Under the pieces are notes generated by a model that was given only the letters and a program-made list of their open reading frames with translations, did no database searches and was not told the origin of the DNA. From Streptomyces sp. ISL-1 (GTDB taxonomy: Bacteria > Actinomycetota > Actinomycetes > Streptomycetales > Streptomycetaceae), in NCBI RefSeq assembly GCF_018614585.1, contig NZ_JAGGOI010000019.1, positions 74,161 to 138,160 on the forward strand: a stretch of DNA of 64,000 bases, read 5' to 3'. Shown in pieces: positions 1 to 8,654 of the stretch; the stretch's first letter is position 1, and the number at the start of each line of letters is the position of its first letter. The position numbers and the translations under genes were made by a program.

Positions 1-281
1 GCCGCGACGGGTGACGCTGCGACGGGTGACGCTGCGACGGGTGACGCTGCAACCGGTGACGCTGCAACCGGTGACGACGGCGGATATGACGACGGCGGTT
101 ACGACGACGGCGGATATGACGACGGCGGATATGACGACGGCGGATATGACGACGGCGGTTACGACGACGGCGGACATGACGACGGCGGACATGACGACGG
201 CGGTTACGACGACGGCGGTTACGAAGACGGCGGTTACGAAGACGGCGGACATGACGACGGCGGTTACGACGACGGCGATAC
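1..281 (+). repeat. Tandem 15-bp coding repeats
   Basis: Two adjacent tandem arrays with 15-base periods: GACGCTGCGACGGGT-type units over 1-75, then GACGACGGCGGATAT/GGTTAC-type units over about 73-279. Variation is almost entirely at third positions or at Tyr/His (TAT/TAC/CAT) and Asp/Glu, which indicates that the array is read as protein. Arrays like this are prone to slippage, so copy number may vary between strains. Confidence 0.85.
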
Positions 282-429
282 GGCGAGAATCCCGGGAATC
301 CCGGCGAGCGCGAGGGAAAGCGCAGGGTGCACAAATGCACGTTCAACGCTGAGCGAGTTGTTCCCCCGCCGATCGGCGGGTCCAGTGAGTCGCGCGTGGA
401 TCCTCTCGGCGGAATGCGCGCACGGGTAG
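1..429 (+). CDS. C-terminal part of a pentapeptide-repeat protein (cut by window start)
   Basis: The frame is open from base 1 and ends at TAG 427-429, so only the last 142 residues are seen. They are five Ala-Ala-Thr-Gly-Asp units, about thirteen Asp-Asp-Gly-Gly-Tyr/His units (two with Glu first), then a Ser/Arg/Ala-rich tail of roughly 50 residues. No catalytic motif or membrane segment is visible. Low-complexity acidic, Gly- and aromatic-rich tails of this kind occur on actinobacterial surface or nucleic-acid-associated proteins, but no function can be assigned from this fragment. The next gene follows after about 210 bases on the same strand. Confidence 0.6.
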   Translation, partial: AATGDAATGDAATGDAATGDAATGDDGGYDDGGYDDGGYDDGGYDDGGYDDGGYDDGGHDDGGHDDGGYDDGGYEDGGYEDGGHDDGGYDDGDTARIPGIPASARESAGCTNARSTLSELFPRRSAGPVSRAWILSAECAHG

Positions 430-638
430 TCGACCCCACACGCGAGTGGAACGGATGGCGCGCGTCGGATCGTCGTCGATTCCGTCGCGCGCCGCCCGCG
501 GAAGCAGGAGAAGCAGGTGCGAGCAGTCGGGAAGGGCCGGGTGGGGCCGTGCTGGGCGGCGTTGAGTCGACGAATGTGAAGGAATCGCAGCGGACCGACG
601 CTGAGCCGGCAGCACGGGACGGTGGCGGGGGACTGCGT

Positions 639-1280
639 ATGACTCGTGACATTTCAGGGCCACCCCGCCTGCTGACCGCGGGAACGGGAGCCGCGGTGGC
701 CCTCTGCCTTGCAGTGGCTCTGGCCCATGTGCTCCTGGTGTTTCTGCACGTGGCACCTCCGAATGCCATCTCGAAGGCGTACAGCCGACAGATCGACGCC
801 TGGGTCCGGCCTGTGTTCGAGCAGAACTGGCGGCTCTTCGCCCCGAATCCGCAGTGGGTCAACCGGCAGATTTCGGCGAGGACCAAGCGGACAGCGCCGG
901 ACGGCACCACACGGGTGAGCGACTGGATCGATCTGACCGCCAGGGACAATTCCGTCGTCAAGCACAACGTCTTCCCGAGCCATACGGCACAGAACATGCA
1001 GCGCCAGGCTTGGAATTCCTACCTCAAGACGCACGGCGGCGACAACCATCCCCGCTCGGACCGTGCTGTGATGATCCAGAAGTATCTGCGCAACATCGCA
1101 GTGGACCGTGTCGCCGCCCAACGTGGCGGCACCTTCGACTCCATCCAACTGCGGGTCATCACTCAGCCCATCCCCGCGCCCCGCGCAGCGGGCGGTTTCC
1201 GGCCGGCCGGCGCGGCATCGGCGCGTGCTGAAACCCGGTATCTGCCTTGGTGGAAGGTGTCCTCGCATGGAACGGACTGA
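639..1280 (+). CDS. DUF5819 family membrane-anchored protein
   Basis: A 213-residue protein with one hydrophobic helix at about residues 15-38 and the family-like motif WRLFAPNP around residues 64-71, followed by a predicted extracytoplasmic domain. The ATG at 639 follows the purine-rich stretch GGTGGCGGGG; the frame is open further upstream but that extension has no recognisable content. DUF5819 genes are commonly found next to an HTTM gene in streptomycetes, and here the last 14 bases overlap the HTTM start, so the two are almost certainly translationally coupled. The biochemical role is unknown; an accessory subunit of the HTTM partner is a reasonable inference. Confidence 0.8.
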   Translation: MTRDISGPPRLLTAGTGAAVALCLAVALAHVLLVFLHVAPPNAISKAYSRQIDAWVRPVFEQNWRLFAPNPQWVNRQISARTKRTAPDGTTRVSDWIDLTARDNSVVKHNVFPSHTAQNMQRQAWNSYLKTHGGDNHPRSDRAVMIQKYLRNIAVDRVAAQRGGTFDSIQLRVITQPIPAPRAAGGFRPAGAASARAETRYLPWWKVSSHGTD

Positions 1281-2406
1281 GCAGGCACCGGTCGCAGCGC
1301 CCACAGCGCCCACAGCGCCCCCACGCACCACCGAGCCGGCGGCCGTGCGAATGCCGCAGCGCGTACTCGACCGGGTCCATGCGTTCCTCGTCCTCCTGAC
1401 CGAGCGGCCGGTCTCCTTGTACGCGGCGGCGATGCTGCGCATCGGGTACGGGCTGCTCTATCTCGTTTTTCTGCTCCGCGAGTTTCCACACCGCGACGAG
1501 ATGTGGGGCCCCGGTTCACCGTGGACGCCCGCGCTGGCCAGGCAGATGTTCGACCAGAGCGGGTGGGTCAGCGTCCTCACCCTGTCCGACAGCCGGGTGT
1601 ACTTCGAGGTCTGCTACGCCGTGGCTCTCGTCACGTGTGCGCTGTTCTTGTTGGGCTGGCGGACCCGGGCGGTGTCCGTGCTGTTCGCGGTCGTGGTGGT
1701 GTCGTTCCACGCTAGGGCGATCTTCATGGCGGACGGCGGGGACAATCTTATGGTCCTCATGGCCGTCTACCTCGTCTTCACCGCGTGCGGCCGGCGCTGG
1801 TCCCTCGACGCGCGAAGGACCCGGCTCCAGGCGTCGGCGGGCAAGACGGCAGGCCGGCTCGGCGGCGGTCTCCGGCACCAGCTCGGTGACGCCCGCATCA
1901 TCTTGATCACTGTGCTGCACAACTGCGGCATGTTCGTCATCGCCGCCCAGGTCTGTTTCCTCTACGGATGCGCGGGCCTGTACAAGGTGCAGGGCGTCAA
2001 GTGGGGCGATGGCACCGCCCTCCACTACGTCCTGAACATCGACCTGTTCCGGCCCTGGCCTGAGTTGTCCCAGATGATCGACAGCCATCACGTGCTGATT
2101 GCAGTCGTTGGCTATCTGACAGTGCTGGTGCAGGTCGCCTTTCCGTTTGTCCTGTTCGGCAGGCTCAAATATCCCGTCCTGGTCCTGCTGCTGGGCATGC
2201 ACGTGAATATCGCAGTGGTCATGGGACTGCCGATCTTCTCCGGCGCGATGATCGTCGCGGACGCCGTGTTTCTGCCGGACCGCTTCTATCGGTCCCTGGG
2301 GCGACTGCGGTGGTGCACCCCCTGGCCCACAGGTGTCACGGGAGCGGGCGCCTCACCCGGGCCGGAATCCGCCCTCGTACCACCGCAGCCCGGACCGGCC
2401 GGCTGA
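1267..2406 (+). CDS. HTTM-domain (vitamin-K-dependent carboxylase-like) membrane protein
   Basis: A 379-residue polytopic protein. Several hydrophobic helices begin near residue 50 (LYAAAMLRIGYGLLYLVF) and continue to about residue 345, with a short Pro-rich tail. The arrangement fits the HTTM (horizontally transferred transmembrane) family, which is related to gamma-glutamyl carboxylase. ATG 1267 lies within the end of the DUF5819 gene. The substrate is unknown in bacteria; with DUF5819 it probably forms a membrane complex. The gene ends 54 bases before the next start and may be co-transcribed with it. Confidence 0.8.
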   Translation: MERTEQAPVAAPTAPTAPPRTTEPAAVRMPQRVLDRVHAFLVLLTERPVSLYAAAMLRIGYGLLYLVFLLREFPHRDEMWGPGSPWTPALARQMFDQSGWVSVLTLSDSRVYFEVCYAVALVTCALFLLGWRTRAVSVLFAVVVVSFHARAIFMADGGDNLMVLMAVYLVFTACGRRWSLDARRTRLQASAGKTAGRLGGGLRHQLGDARIILITVLHNCGMFVIAAQVCFLYGCAGLYKVQGVKWGDGTALHYVLNIDLFRPWPELSQMIDSHHVLIAVVGYLTVLVQVAFPFVLFGRLKYPVLVLLLGMHVNIAVVMGLPIFSGAMIVADAVFLPDRFYRSLGRLRWCTPWPTGVTGAGASPGPESALVPPQPGPAG

Positions 2407-2460
2407 GACCGATGCAGTGTTCCACCGCGCAGCGGGCGGAATTCCGCCCCCGGGAGTTGG

Positions 2461-3174
2461 GTGACCATCCGACGCGTGACTGAGTTCGAGGAGTTCTCCA
2501 CCTGCTGGCCTGACGACCAGCTCAAGGCCAAAGGGCTGGTCGCGGACATCCGCAAGGTGGTGAATGTAAAAGATTCGTTCACCCGTCTCCAGCAGGAGCA
2601 GGAGGCTGAGCGGCGGAAGCGACAGACCGCGCAGCGGGAGAAGGAGGCTGCGGCCGTGGAGCGCCGACGCCGGTACCAGACGTTGCAAGGCGAACTGTCG
2701 GCGCTCTTCCAGATGTCGAATCCGCAGCAGCGTGGAATCGCTCTGGAGGCGTTGCTCAACAAGATCTTCGCGGTGGACGGACTGTCGATCCGGGAGGCGT
2801 TCGTCCTTCGGAGAGAGGACGGTCAGGCAGCCGAGCAGATCGACGGCGCGGTGGAACTGGACGGGTCGCAGTACGCCGTGGAAGTGAAGTGGTGGTCCGA
2901 ACCCCTAGGGCGCCCCGTCGTCTCTGAGCATCTCGTCCGGATCTTCAACCGCGCCGAGGTGCGGGGCCTGATGATCTCTGCGTCTGGCTTCACACAGCCA
3001 GCGATCGACGAATGCCGGACCTCACTCACACATCGCGTGATGGTGCTGGGGGAGGTGCACGAGTTGCTGCTCCTCCTGGAACAGGAACGGGACATCGCAA
3101 ATTGGCTGCGAGAAAAAGTGCGGCGGGCGACGCTGGACAAACGACCGCTCACGATCTTCGGCCTGGACTTCTGA
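2461..3174 (+). CDS. PD-(D/E)XK restriction-endonuclease-like protein (Mrr-type)
   Basis: A 237-residue protein starting at GTG. Residues about 35-75 are a charged coiled coil rich in Glu, Arg and Lys. The C-terminal half contains the pattern Gln-Ile-Asp-Gly ... Val-Glu-Val-Lys (residues about 130-146), the D...ExK signature of the Mrr/restriction endonuclease-like fold. A nuclease acting on foreign or damaged DNA is the natural inference. No methyltransferase or helicase subunit of a classical R-M system adjoins it, although a RecD2-like helicase lies 0.5 kb downstream on the same strand. The N-terminal region is short for the family, so an alternative start or a lost N-terminal domain is possible. 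Confidence 0.7.
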   Translation: MTIRRVTEFEEFSTCWPDDQLKAKGLVADIRKVVNVKDSFTRLQQEQEAERRKRQTAQREKEAAAVERRRRYQTLQGELSALFQMSNPQQRGIALEALLNKIFAVDGLSIREAFVLRREDGQAAEQIDGAVELDGSQYAVEVKWWSEPLGRPVVSEHLVRIFNRAEVRGLMISASGFTQPAIDECRTSLTHRVMVLGEVHELLLLLEQERDIANWLREKVRRATLDKRPLTIFGLDF

Positions 3175-3230
3175 CCCGTCCGCGCTAAATGGGCGCTCCC
3201 CGCCGTCGCTCGCTCGCAGTCTGCTGTAGC

Positions 3231-3630
3231 CGCCCGAGGGCGTATTGACTGAACTACGACGCGCTCGCAGAGGCGGGTGGAGCCGGTCGTGGGCCTGGTC
3301 GGCGACGTCTCGTAGTCGTCGTGGGGATTGCCGAGCCGGCGGCAGACGCGGTGGCGGCCGGTGAGCAGCAGGGCGAGGCGGGGCGGGCCGGTTTGGACGG
3401 TGTCGGCGGCGATGTCCGCCACGGCGCCGAGGGTGTGGCTGATGCCCGCGGTGAACCACTCGGCTGCGGTGTGCAGGTCGTCGCTACCGGCGAGCCCGAT
3501 GGCGAGAGGTGCCTCTGCCCCGCACGCTGCTCTGTGCATGGCTTTCGTGTCGTCCGCCGCCGCTCGCGTCGCTCGTTCAGGTGACAAGAATCCTTCAACC
3601 GTGCGACAGCCCGCCCCCTTGGGCTCCATG
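3231..3630 (-). pseudogene. Possible remnant of a small unknown gene
   Basis: This gap contains a reverse-strand frame whose translation from ATG 3630 includes a protein-like stretch (for example AAEWFTAGISHTLGAVADIA) with sensible hydrophobic periodicity for about 80 residues. The frame then runs without stop antisense into the upstream nuclease gene, which is unlikely to be genuine coding. I read it as the surviving 5' part of a gene that lost its end, or as a spurious frame. No family recognised. Confidence 0.25.
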
Positions 3631-3698
3631 CTGACCTTGCTGCACCACGACGACAGCGGGTGATCCGCCACCGTATGTACCCTCTGGAGATAGAGCAC

Positions 3699-6020
3699 GT
3701 GTCCCAGCAAACGCCCCTGGACGCCCCCGATGTGATCGAGGGCGTTGTCGACCACCTCCTCCACATCGGCTACGACGAGCGCACGGTGCTGCGGCTGACC
3801 ACCACGACCGGCGACGAGGAGAGCATCACCGCGCTCGGCAAGGCGCTCTTCGGCGTGCAGCCCGGGGAAAGCCTGCGGCTGCGCGGCACGTGGACCCATC
3901 ACCCGCGTCACGGGCGGCAGTTCAAGGTTGAGTCCTGCGAGCGCACGATGCCCGCGGACGAACGGGCGATCCGCCTCTACCTCGCCTCGGGCCTGATCCG
4001 CGGCATCGGGCCGCTCTTCGCCTCCGCGATCGTGGACACCTTCGGCGAGCAGACCCTGAAGGTCATCGACGCCGAACCGCAGCGGCTGCTGGAAGTCCAC
4101 GGTATTGGCGCGATCCGGCTGGGGCGGATCATGGCGGCCTGGCAGGAACAGAAGGCCATCGCCGAGATCATGGTGTTCCTACAAGGGCTGGAGATCACTC
4201 CGGCGCTCGCGGTGAAGATCTACACCGCGTACGCCGACACCGACGACAACCCCATGCACATCGTCCGCCATACCCCCTACCGGCTGTGCCGGGACGTGCA
4301 TGGCGTCGGCTTCGTCAACGCCGACAAGATCGCACTCGCCGTCGGCGTACCCAAGCACAGCGACGAGCGTCTCCAGGCCGCGCTGCTGTACGAACTGGAC
4401 CAGGCCGGCGGCCAGGGCCACTGCCACCTGCCGGTGCGGATCCTGATCGCCCGCGCCCGCCATCTGCTGACCGACGACGACCCGGCGACCGCGGAGATTC
4501 TCGACGACGCGGTGCTGCGCCACGCTCTGGAGGCGCTGCGAGGCCAGGGTGAGGTGATCACCGAAACGCTGCCGCTGCCCGTGCTGGATGGCACCGGCGC
4601 AGTGGCGGATGCCGAGATCGCGCTGCTGCCGCGCTGGTACCGCGATGAGACCCAACTCGCCTGGCACGTACGGCGTCTGCTCGACTCCGCGTCCACGCTG
4701 GTCGACCTGGCCCCCTGGGCAGAGCGCCTGGCCGCGCTGACCACGAAGGAGACGGCCGGGCTGACCGGCGAGCAGCATCAGGCGATCATCACCGCCCTGA
4801 CCAGCCCCATCTCCGTGCTGACGGGCGGTCCGGGCTGCGGCAAGACCCACACCCTGCACACGCTGGTCGAGGTCGCCGACGAGGCCGGTGCGCTCGTCGC
4901 GCTGGCCGCCCCAACAGGGAAGGCCGCCAAACGCCTGGAGGAGACCTGTGGCCAGTCGGCGATGACCGTGCACCGCCTCATCCGGCCAGCCGACGGTGAC
5001 TCCCTCTTCGACCACGCCAGTGTGCTGGAGACGGCCGACTTGGTGGTCGTCGACGAGGCCTCCATGCTAGACCTCGCCCTGGCCCGCAAGCTCACCACAG
5101 CCGTCCGCGACGGCTGCCACCTGCTGCTGGTCGGCGACATCGACCAGCTGCCCAGCGTCGGCCCCGGCCGGGTCCTGCGCGACCTCCTCGACGTCGAGGA
5201 CATCCCGCGAACCCGGCTCACGCGCGTCTTCCGCCAGCACGACGACAGCGCCGCGATTGTCACCAACGCCCATCGCATCCTGCGCGGCGAGCTACCCAAG
5301 GACGACCCCAAGGCGTTCTGGAACCGGCCCGTTCCCGCCGCCGAGGACATCGCGCAGAAGGTGGTGGACCTGGTCTGCGACCTGATGCCGGAACACCTCG
5401 GGACCAAAGATGGGGACATTCAGGTCCTGTGCCCCGGCAAGAGGAACATCTCCGGCATGACCGACCTCAACCTGCGCCTCCAGGGCCGCCTCAACCGGGA
5501 AGCCGACGACAAGCCCCAGCACTACCACGGCGGGACCGTCTTCCGGCTCGGCGACCGCGTCCAGCAGATCCGCAACAACCCTCACCGCGGCGATACAGGT
5601 GTGTTCAACGGCAGCAGCGGCACCATCACCGCCGTCGACCTCGAAGCCCACCACCTCACGGTCACCTTCTCCGACGGCGACGTCGCCGCCTACCCCTTCA
5701 CCGACCTCGACGAACTGGTCCACGCCTACGCACTGACCGTCCACCGCTCCCAGGGCAGCGAATACCCCTACGTCATCGTGCCCTTGATCAGCTCCGCCGG
5801 AATGCCGCTCCTACAGCGAAACCTGCTCTACACCGCCGTCACCCGAGCCCGTAAAGGCGTCATGCTTATCGGCCAGACCGAGGCCGTCGAACGGGCCGTC
5901 GCCAACAACCGCACCCAGCGCCGCAACACCGCCCTCACCCACCGCATCACGCACGCGGGTCAGCCCGTCGTACCACCACCCCGGCCCCAGACCCCGACCG
6001 GCCAACTCGCCTGGGACTGA
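3699..6020 (+). CDS. recD2: RecD2-like SF1B helicase
   Basis: A protein of about 773 residues with the full set of SF1B helicase motifs: Walker A GGPGCGKT, Walker B VVVDEASM, motif III GDIDQLPSVGPG, a late TVHRSQGSEY motif and the YTAVTRARKG motif near the C-terminus. The N-terminal third has paired helix-hairpin-helix-like GIG segments (GLIRGIGPLF, VHGIGAIRLG), as in RecD2. It is expected to be an ATP-driven 5'-3' DNA helicase in the cytoplasm. GTG 3699 has a GGAG about ten bases upstream; GTG 3660 and ATG 3675 are in-frame alternatives. No RecB or RecC partner is present, as expected for RecD2. The Mrr-like nuclease upstream may be functionally linked. Confidence 0.85.
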   Translation: MSQQTPLDAPDVIEGVVDHLLHIGYDERTVLRLTTTTGDEESITALGKALFGVQPGESLRLRGTWTHHPRHGRQFKVESCERTMPADERAIRLYLASGLIRGIGPLFASAIVDTFGEQTLKVIDAEPQRLLEVHGIGAIRLGRIMAAWQEQKAIAEIMVFLQGLEITPALAVKIYTAYADTDDNPMHIVRHTPYRLCRDVHGVGFVNADKIALAVGVPKHSDERLQAALLYELDQAGGQGHCHLPVRILIARARHLLTDDDPATAEILDDAVLRHALEALRGQGEVITETLPLPVLDGTGAVADAEIALLPRWYRDETQLAWHVRRLLDSASTLVDLAPWAERLAALTTKETAGLTGEQHQAIITALTSPISVLTGGPGCGKTHTLHTLVEVADEAGALVALAAPTGKAAKRLEETCGQSAMTVHRLIRPADGDSLFDHASVLETADLVVVDEASMLDLALARKLTTAVRDGCHLLLVGDIDQLPSVGPGRVLRDLLDVEDIPRTRLTRVFRQHDDSAAIVTNAHRILRGELPKDDPKAFWNRPVPAAEDIAQKVVDLVCDLMPEHLGTKDGDIQVLCPGKRNISGMTDLNLRLQGRLNREADDKPQHYHGGTVFRLGDRVQQIRNNPHRGDTGVFNGSSGTITAVDLEAHHLTVTFSDGDVAAYPFTDLDELVHAYALTVHRSQGSEYPYVIVPLISSAGMPLLQRNLLYTAVTRARKGVMLIGQTEAVERAVANNRTQRRNTALTHRITHAGQPVVPPPRPQTPTGQLAWD

Positions 6021-6028
6021 CCGAGAGC

Positions 6029-6208
6029 AGAGCCCTACGAACGACGCTCGCCGCACCCCACAAGGTGGTGAAGCTGAGGGAGCATCGCGAACGCCTCAAG
6101 CAGGCCCAGCAGGGACTCGCCGCCGAGATCGCCGCAGTCCACTGCCTCGAACATGCGGAAGGCGCATCAGGCGCGGACTCCGCAGCACCAGGGGAGGAGA
6201 AAGCATGA
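6029..6208 (+). pseudogene. MerR-regulator-like C-terminal fragment, copy 1
   Basis: Frame 2 is open from just after the helicase to TGA 6206-6208 and encodes HKVVKLREHRERLKQAQQG followed by an Ala/Glu-rich helix and a short acidic tail. This resembles the C-terminal dimerisation coiled coil of a MerR-family regulator; no DNA-binding half is present. A second decayed copy lies 230 bases downstream. Regulators of this family control metal-response genes, which fits the copper-related genes that follow, but the family assignment rests on a short helix. Confidence 0.4.
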
Positions 6209-6314
6209 CGGAGTAATCTGCGGGGACGCTGTCGACGTGGAGAGGGCCGCGCAGCTCCACCCTCGAGTGAAGAGGGCGGGGCCCATCTCGCGAAACTCAG
6301 CGGGCACCACGGAA

Positions 6315-6437
6315 GCATCGCGAACGCCTCAAGCAGACTCGCCAAGGCTTGCCTCAGAGATCGCCGCGGTACACAGCATCGAACGCGCGAACGGTACATC
6401 GGGCGCGGCCGCAGCACACCGGACGAAAGCAGAGTGA
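6315..6437 (+). pseudogene. MerR-regulator-like C-terminal fragment, copy 2 (frameshifted)
   Basis: Begins CATCGCGAACGCCTCAAGCAG, as at 6090, and ends in the same Ala-Ala-Val-His-x-x-Glu pattern, but a small indel in the middle moves it to another frame (stop 6435-6437). Together with copy 1 this is a degenerate partial tandem duplication of about 120 bases. It is not expected to make a functional protein. Confidence 0.4.
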
Positions 6438-6527
6438 AGCCCCCGGCTCCCGGTGCCTCGACGCAGGACGGCAGCGGCGGATGAGACACCCGGACGGCGA
6501 CAGGCACTGACTGCGCGCACCTTTACG

Positions 6528-6965
6528 ATGGGCGCCATGACCAGCACCCCGCAGCAGACAAGCCGCCGCCCGGCCGGGCGCGGCTTGCTGTTGTTGGTGC
6601 TTGCGGTGCTTGCGGTGCTGGCGGGTGTGCTGGCCATGCATGGGCTGGCCCCCGGCGGTGGACCTGCCGCCCACGCCGGCTCGTAGGCCCAGCACTCCTC
6701 CGTCATGACGGAGGATGCCGTCGTCCATGAGACGGGGCAGGACTGCGTCCACGCCAGAGGTGATGGCGCCGAGGGGCACATGAACCATGCCGATGCCACC
6801 TGCGCTGCCAGTGGCGTCGCAACCTCGTACGCGCCTCCCGCTCTGGCCCCCGCCCTCCATACAGCCGCAGCCGGTTTCCTCGTGCCACTGGGCAGGGCGG
6901 CGGCCGCGGCGGACGGCGGGCGGGCCCCGCCGGACCTGGCGCAGTTGCAACTCCTGCGGATCTAG
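6528..6965 (+). pseudogene. DUF6153 family gene interrupted by an in-frame TAG
   Basis: One frame runs from ATG 6528 (alternative ATG 6537) to TAG 6963-6965, broken only by TAG at 6684-6686. Before the stop there is a signal-anchor helix rich in Leu/Val/Ala; after it come a His-rich segment, an APPALAPA stretch and the tail PPDLAQLQLLRI, the kind of ending seen in DUF6153 proteins. Both halves share one frame, so a single substitution explains the break. A complete paralogue is at 7996. The product would have been a small membrane-anchored, His-rich, probably metal-associated protein. Sequencing error or readthrough are the alternatives. Confidence 0.75.
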
Positions 6966-7093
6966 AGGCGCCCGCACGGCACATCCTTGCTTCCGGCTCG
7001 GCCGGTCCAGGGTGCCGCGCTCCGGCATGCCCCTCTTGTCCACGCTTCGTGCGTCGTTCACAAGCGCACATTCATTCCAGGAGTTGCACCACC

Positions 7094-7725
7094 ATGACCG
7101 CACACCGTTCCCTGATCCGCCGTGCCGCCGCTGTGGCGGCCGCCGGTACCGCCGCGATCGTCCTGGCCGCCTGCGGCTCCGGCGACGACAGCTCTGCCGG
7201 CCACGATGGCCACAGCAAGACCACCCAGCCGTCCGCGTCCGCTTCGCCATCGCAGGGACAGCACGCCTTCGACGTCTCCTTCGCCCAGGGGTGATCCCCC
7301 ACCATCGGCAGGCCGTGGAGATGGCCGACCTCGCTACGACCCGGGCCGAGTCTGCGGAGGTGAAGAAGCTCGCCGAAGGGATCAAGAAGGACCCGGAGAT
7401 CAAGACGATGTCCTCCTGGCTGACCTCCTGGGGCGAGAAGGTCCCGGCTGCCGGTGATTCCTCCGAGCACACCGGCCACTCCATGCCCGGCATGGAAGGG
7501 ATGATGACCGGCGAGGAGATGAAGGACTTCGAGAACGCCTCCGGCAAGGCGTTCGACACAGCGTTCCTGACGATGATGGTCAAGCACCACGAAGGCGCGG
7601 TTGCCATGGCCAAGACGGAGCAGAAGGACGGCGCCTACCAGCCCGCCAAGGACATGGCAGGCGCCATCGTCACTTCCCAGACCGCCGAGATCACCCAGAT
7701 GAACAAGCTGCTCGGCAAGAACTGA
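7094..7725 (+). pseudogene. DUF305 lipoprotein gene with a one-base deletion
   Basis: Starts at ATG 7094 after AGGAG. A lipoprotein signal peptide ends in the lipobox LAAC, followed by a Ser/Ala/Gly linker up to FAQG, where the frame stops at 7292-7294. The rest of a DUF305 domain (IPHHRQAVEMADL ... MVKHHEGAVAMAKTEQKDGA) continues in another frame to TGA 7723-7725. Restoring one A at about 7291 (GGGTGATC to GGGATGATC) would give the conserved Met-Ile-Pro-His-His join. DUF305 is a ferritin-like four-helix fold with paired-His motifs, often in copper islands. It is followed by a strong terminator. Confidence 0.85.
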
Positions 7726-7743
7726 CCCGGGCACCGGGAAACC

Positions 7744-7772
7744 GGGGGTGGGCGCCGAACGCGCCCGCCCCC
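7744..7772 (+). terminator. Terminator hairpin after the DUF305 gene
   Basis: An 11-bp stem (GGGGGTGGGCG with CGCCCGCCCCC, one G-T wobble) around a 7-base loop, 18 bases beyond the DUF305 stop. No U-tract follows, which is common for terminators in this type of genome. Confidence 0.7.
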
Positions 7773-7995
7773 CTCCGGTGGTGCCGGAGCACTGTTCACT
7801 GCTTCCCTTTAACCAGTCTGGACACCACCTGATGAGGGTTGTCGGCTGACGGCCTGCTCCACCCCCGGTATCGACCAGGAGCGGTCGGCGGAGATCCGGG
7901 GACCGGACATCTGCACGGCCTGGGCCTGGACCCTGAAAGGGGCGACCACAGGGGTGCGTGGGGGCCACCGCTGAAATACCGATAAGCTCCCCGGC

Positions 7996-8445
7996 ATGGT
8001 TGCGGCCTGGCCGGTCCTCAGCGTGCTGCGGTCCCGCTCTCGTGCAGCGGGTCCGTTGTGGATGTCGGTGCTGGCCACGCTACTCCTCGCACTGATGTAC
8101 ACACACGGTGTCAGCGGGGAGAGCGCCGCAGGCCATGCGCACCCTGCGGCGTCCACGGTGACCCCGGTTGCTCAGGACGGCGCTGCAGCCGAGCATGGCC
8201 ACGACGGCCTCGGCTCGCACTCCGGCGAGCGGCACGCCGACGGTCACGAGGCCCCGGTGCCCGATCACGCGGCTCACCAGTGTGTCTCCGGCCATCCGGA
8301 GCAGGGCCCTGAGCTGTCCGGCCCGTGCGAATCCCCGCTGGAGGCGGTTCGGCCTCCGGACCGGCATGTAAGGACTAACGCTCCACCCCCCGCTGTCGAC
8401 TGGTCGTCTCCGCCGTTGCCGGATTCAGCGGTCCTGCGGATCTAG
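7996..8445 (+). CDS. DUF6153 family His-rich membrane-anchored protein
   Basis: 149 residues. One hydrophobic helix (about residues 20-38, LWMSVLATLLLALMYTHG) is followed by an Ala/His/Gly/Asp-rich extracytoplasmic part with many His residues, and the tail ends LPDSAVLRI, matching the ending of the broken paralogue at 6528. A metal-binding or copper-associated periplasmic role is inferred from the His content and neighbours. The next gene is on the same strand after 209 bases in which I see no other gene. Confidence 0.65.
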   Translation: MVAAWPVLSVLRSRSRAAGPLWMSVLATLLLALMYTHGVSGESAAGHAHPAASTVTPVAQDGAAAEHGHDGLGSHSGERHADGHEAPVPDHAAHQCVSGHPEQGPELSGPCESPLEAVRPPDRHVRTNAPPPAVDWSSPPLPDSAVLRI

Positions 8446-8654
8446 GCCTTCACTCTCGAACCCGTCGACGGCTCGCTGGGCAACACCGCACTGGCCTCTC
8501 TGGCTGCGTGTTCTCTGCGGTCTGGCCCCGCCTCGCACTGACGCCGGCCTGGGCTCCGCAGTTCCCGGAATCGGCCCCGGCCGAGCTGCGCCGTAGTCAT
8601 CTCTCGTGCCTGATTGACAGGCCTCCTAGCCCGACCAAGCATGCCCCCTTGCCT

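Noticed and set aside
76..280. Regular short repeats that could be taken for a CRISPR array
   Set aside because: Units are 15 bases with no unique spacers and are in frame as a pentapeptide array.
2823..4100. 425-codon reverse frame opposite the nuclease and helicase
   Set aside because: Almost entirely antisense to two well-supported genes; only the central 400 bases might be a remnant.
7280..7300. Programmed frameshift in the DUF305 gene
   Set aside because: No slippery heptamer or downstream pseudoknot is evident; a simple one-base deletion explains it.
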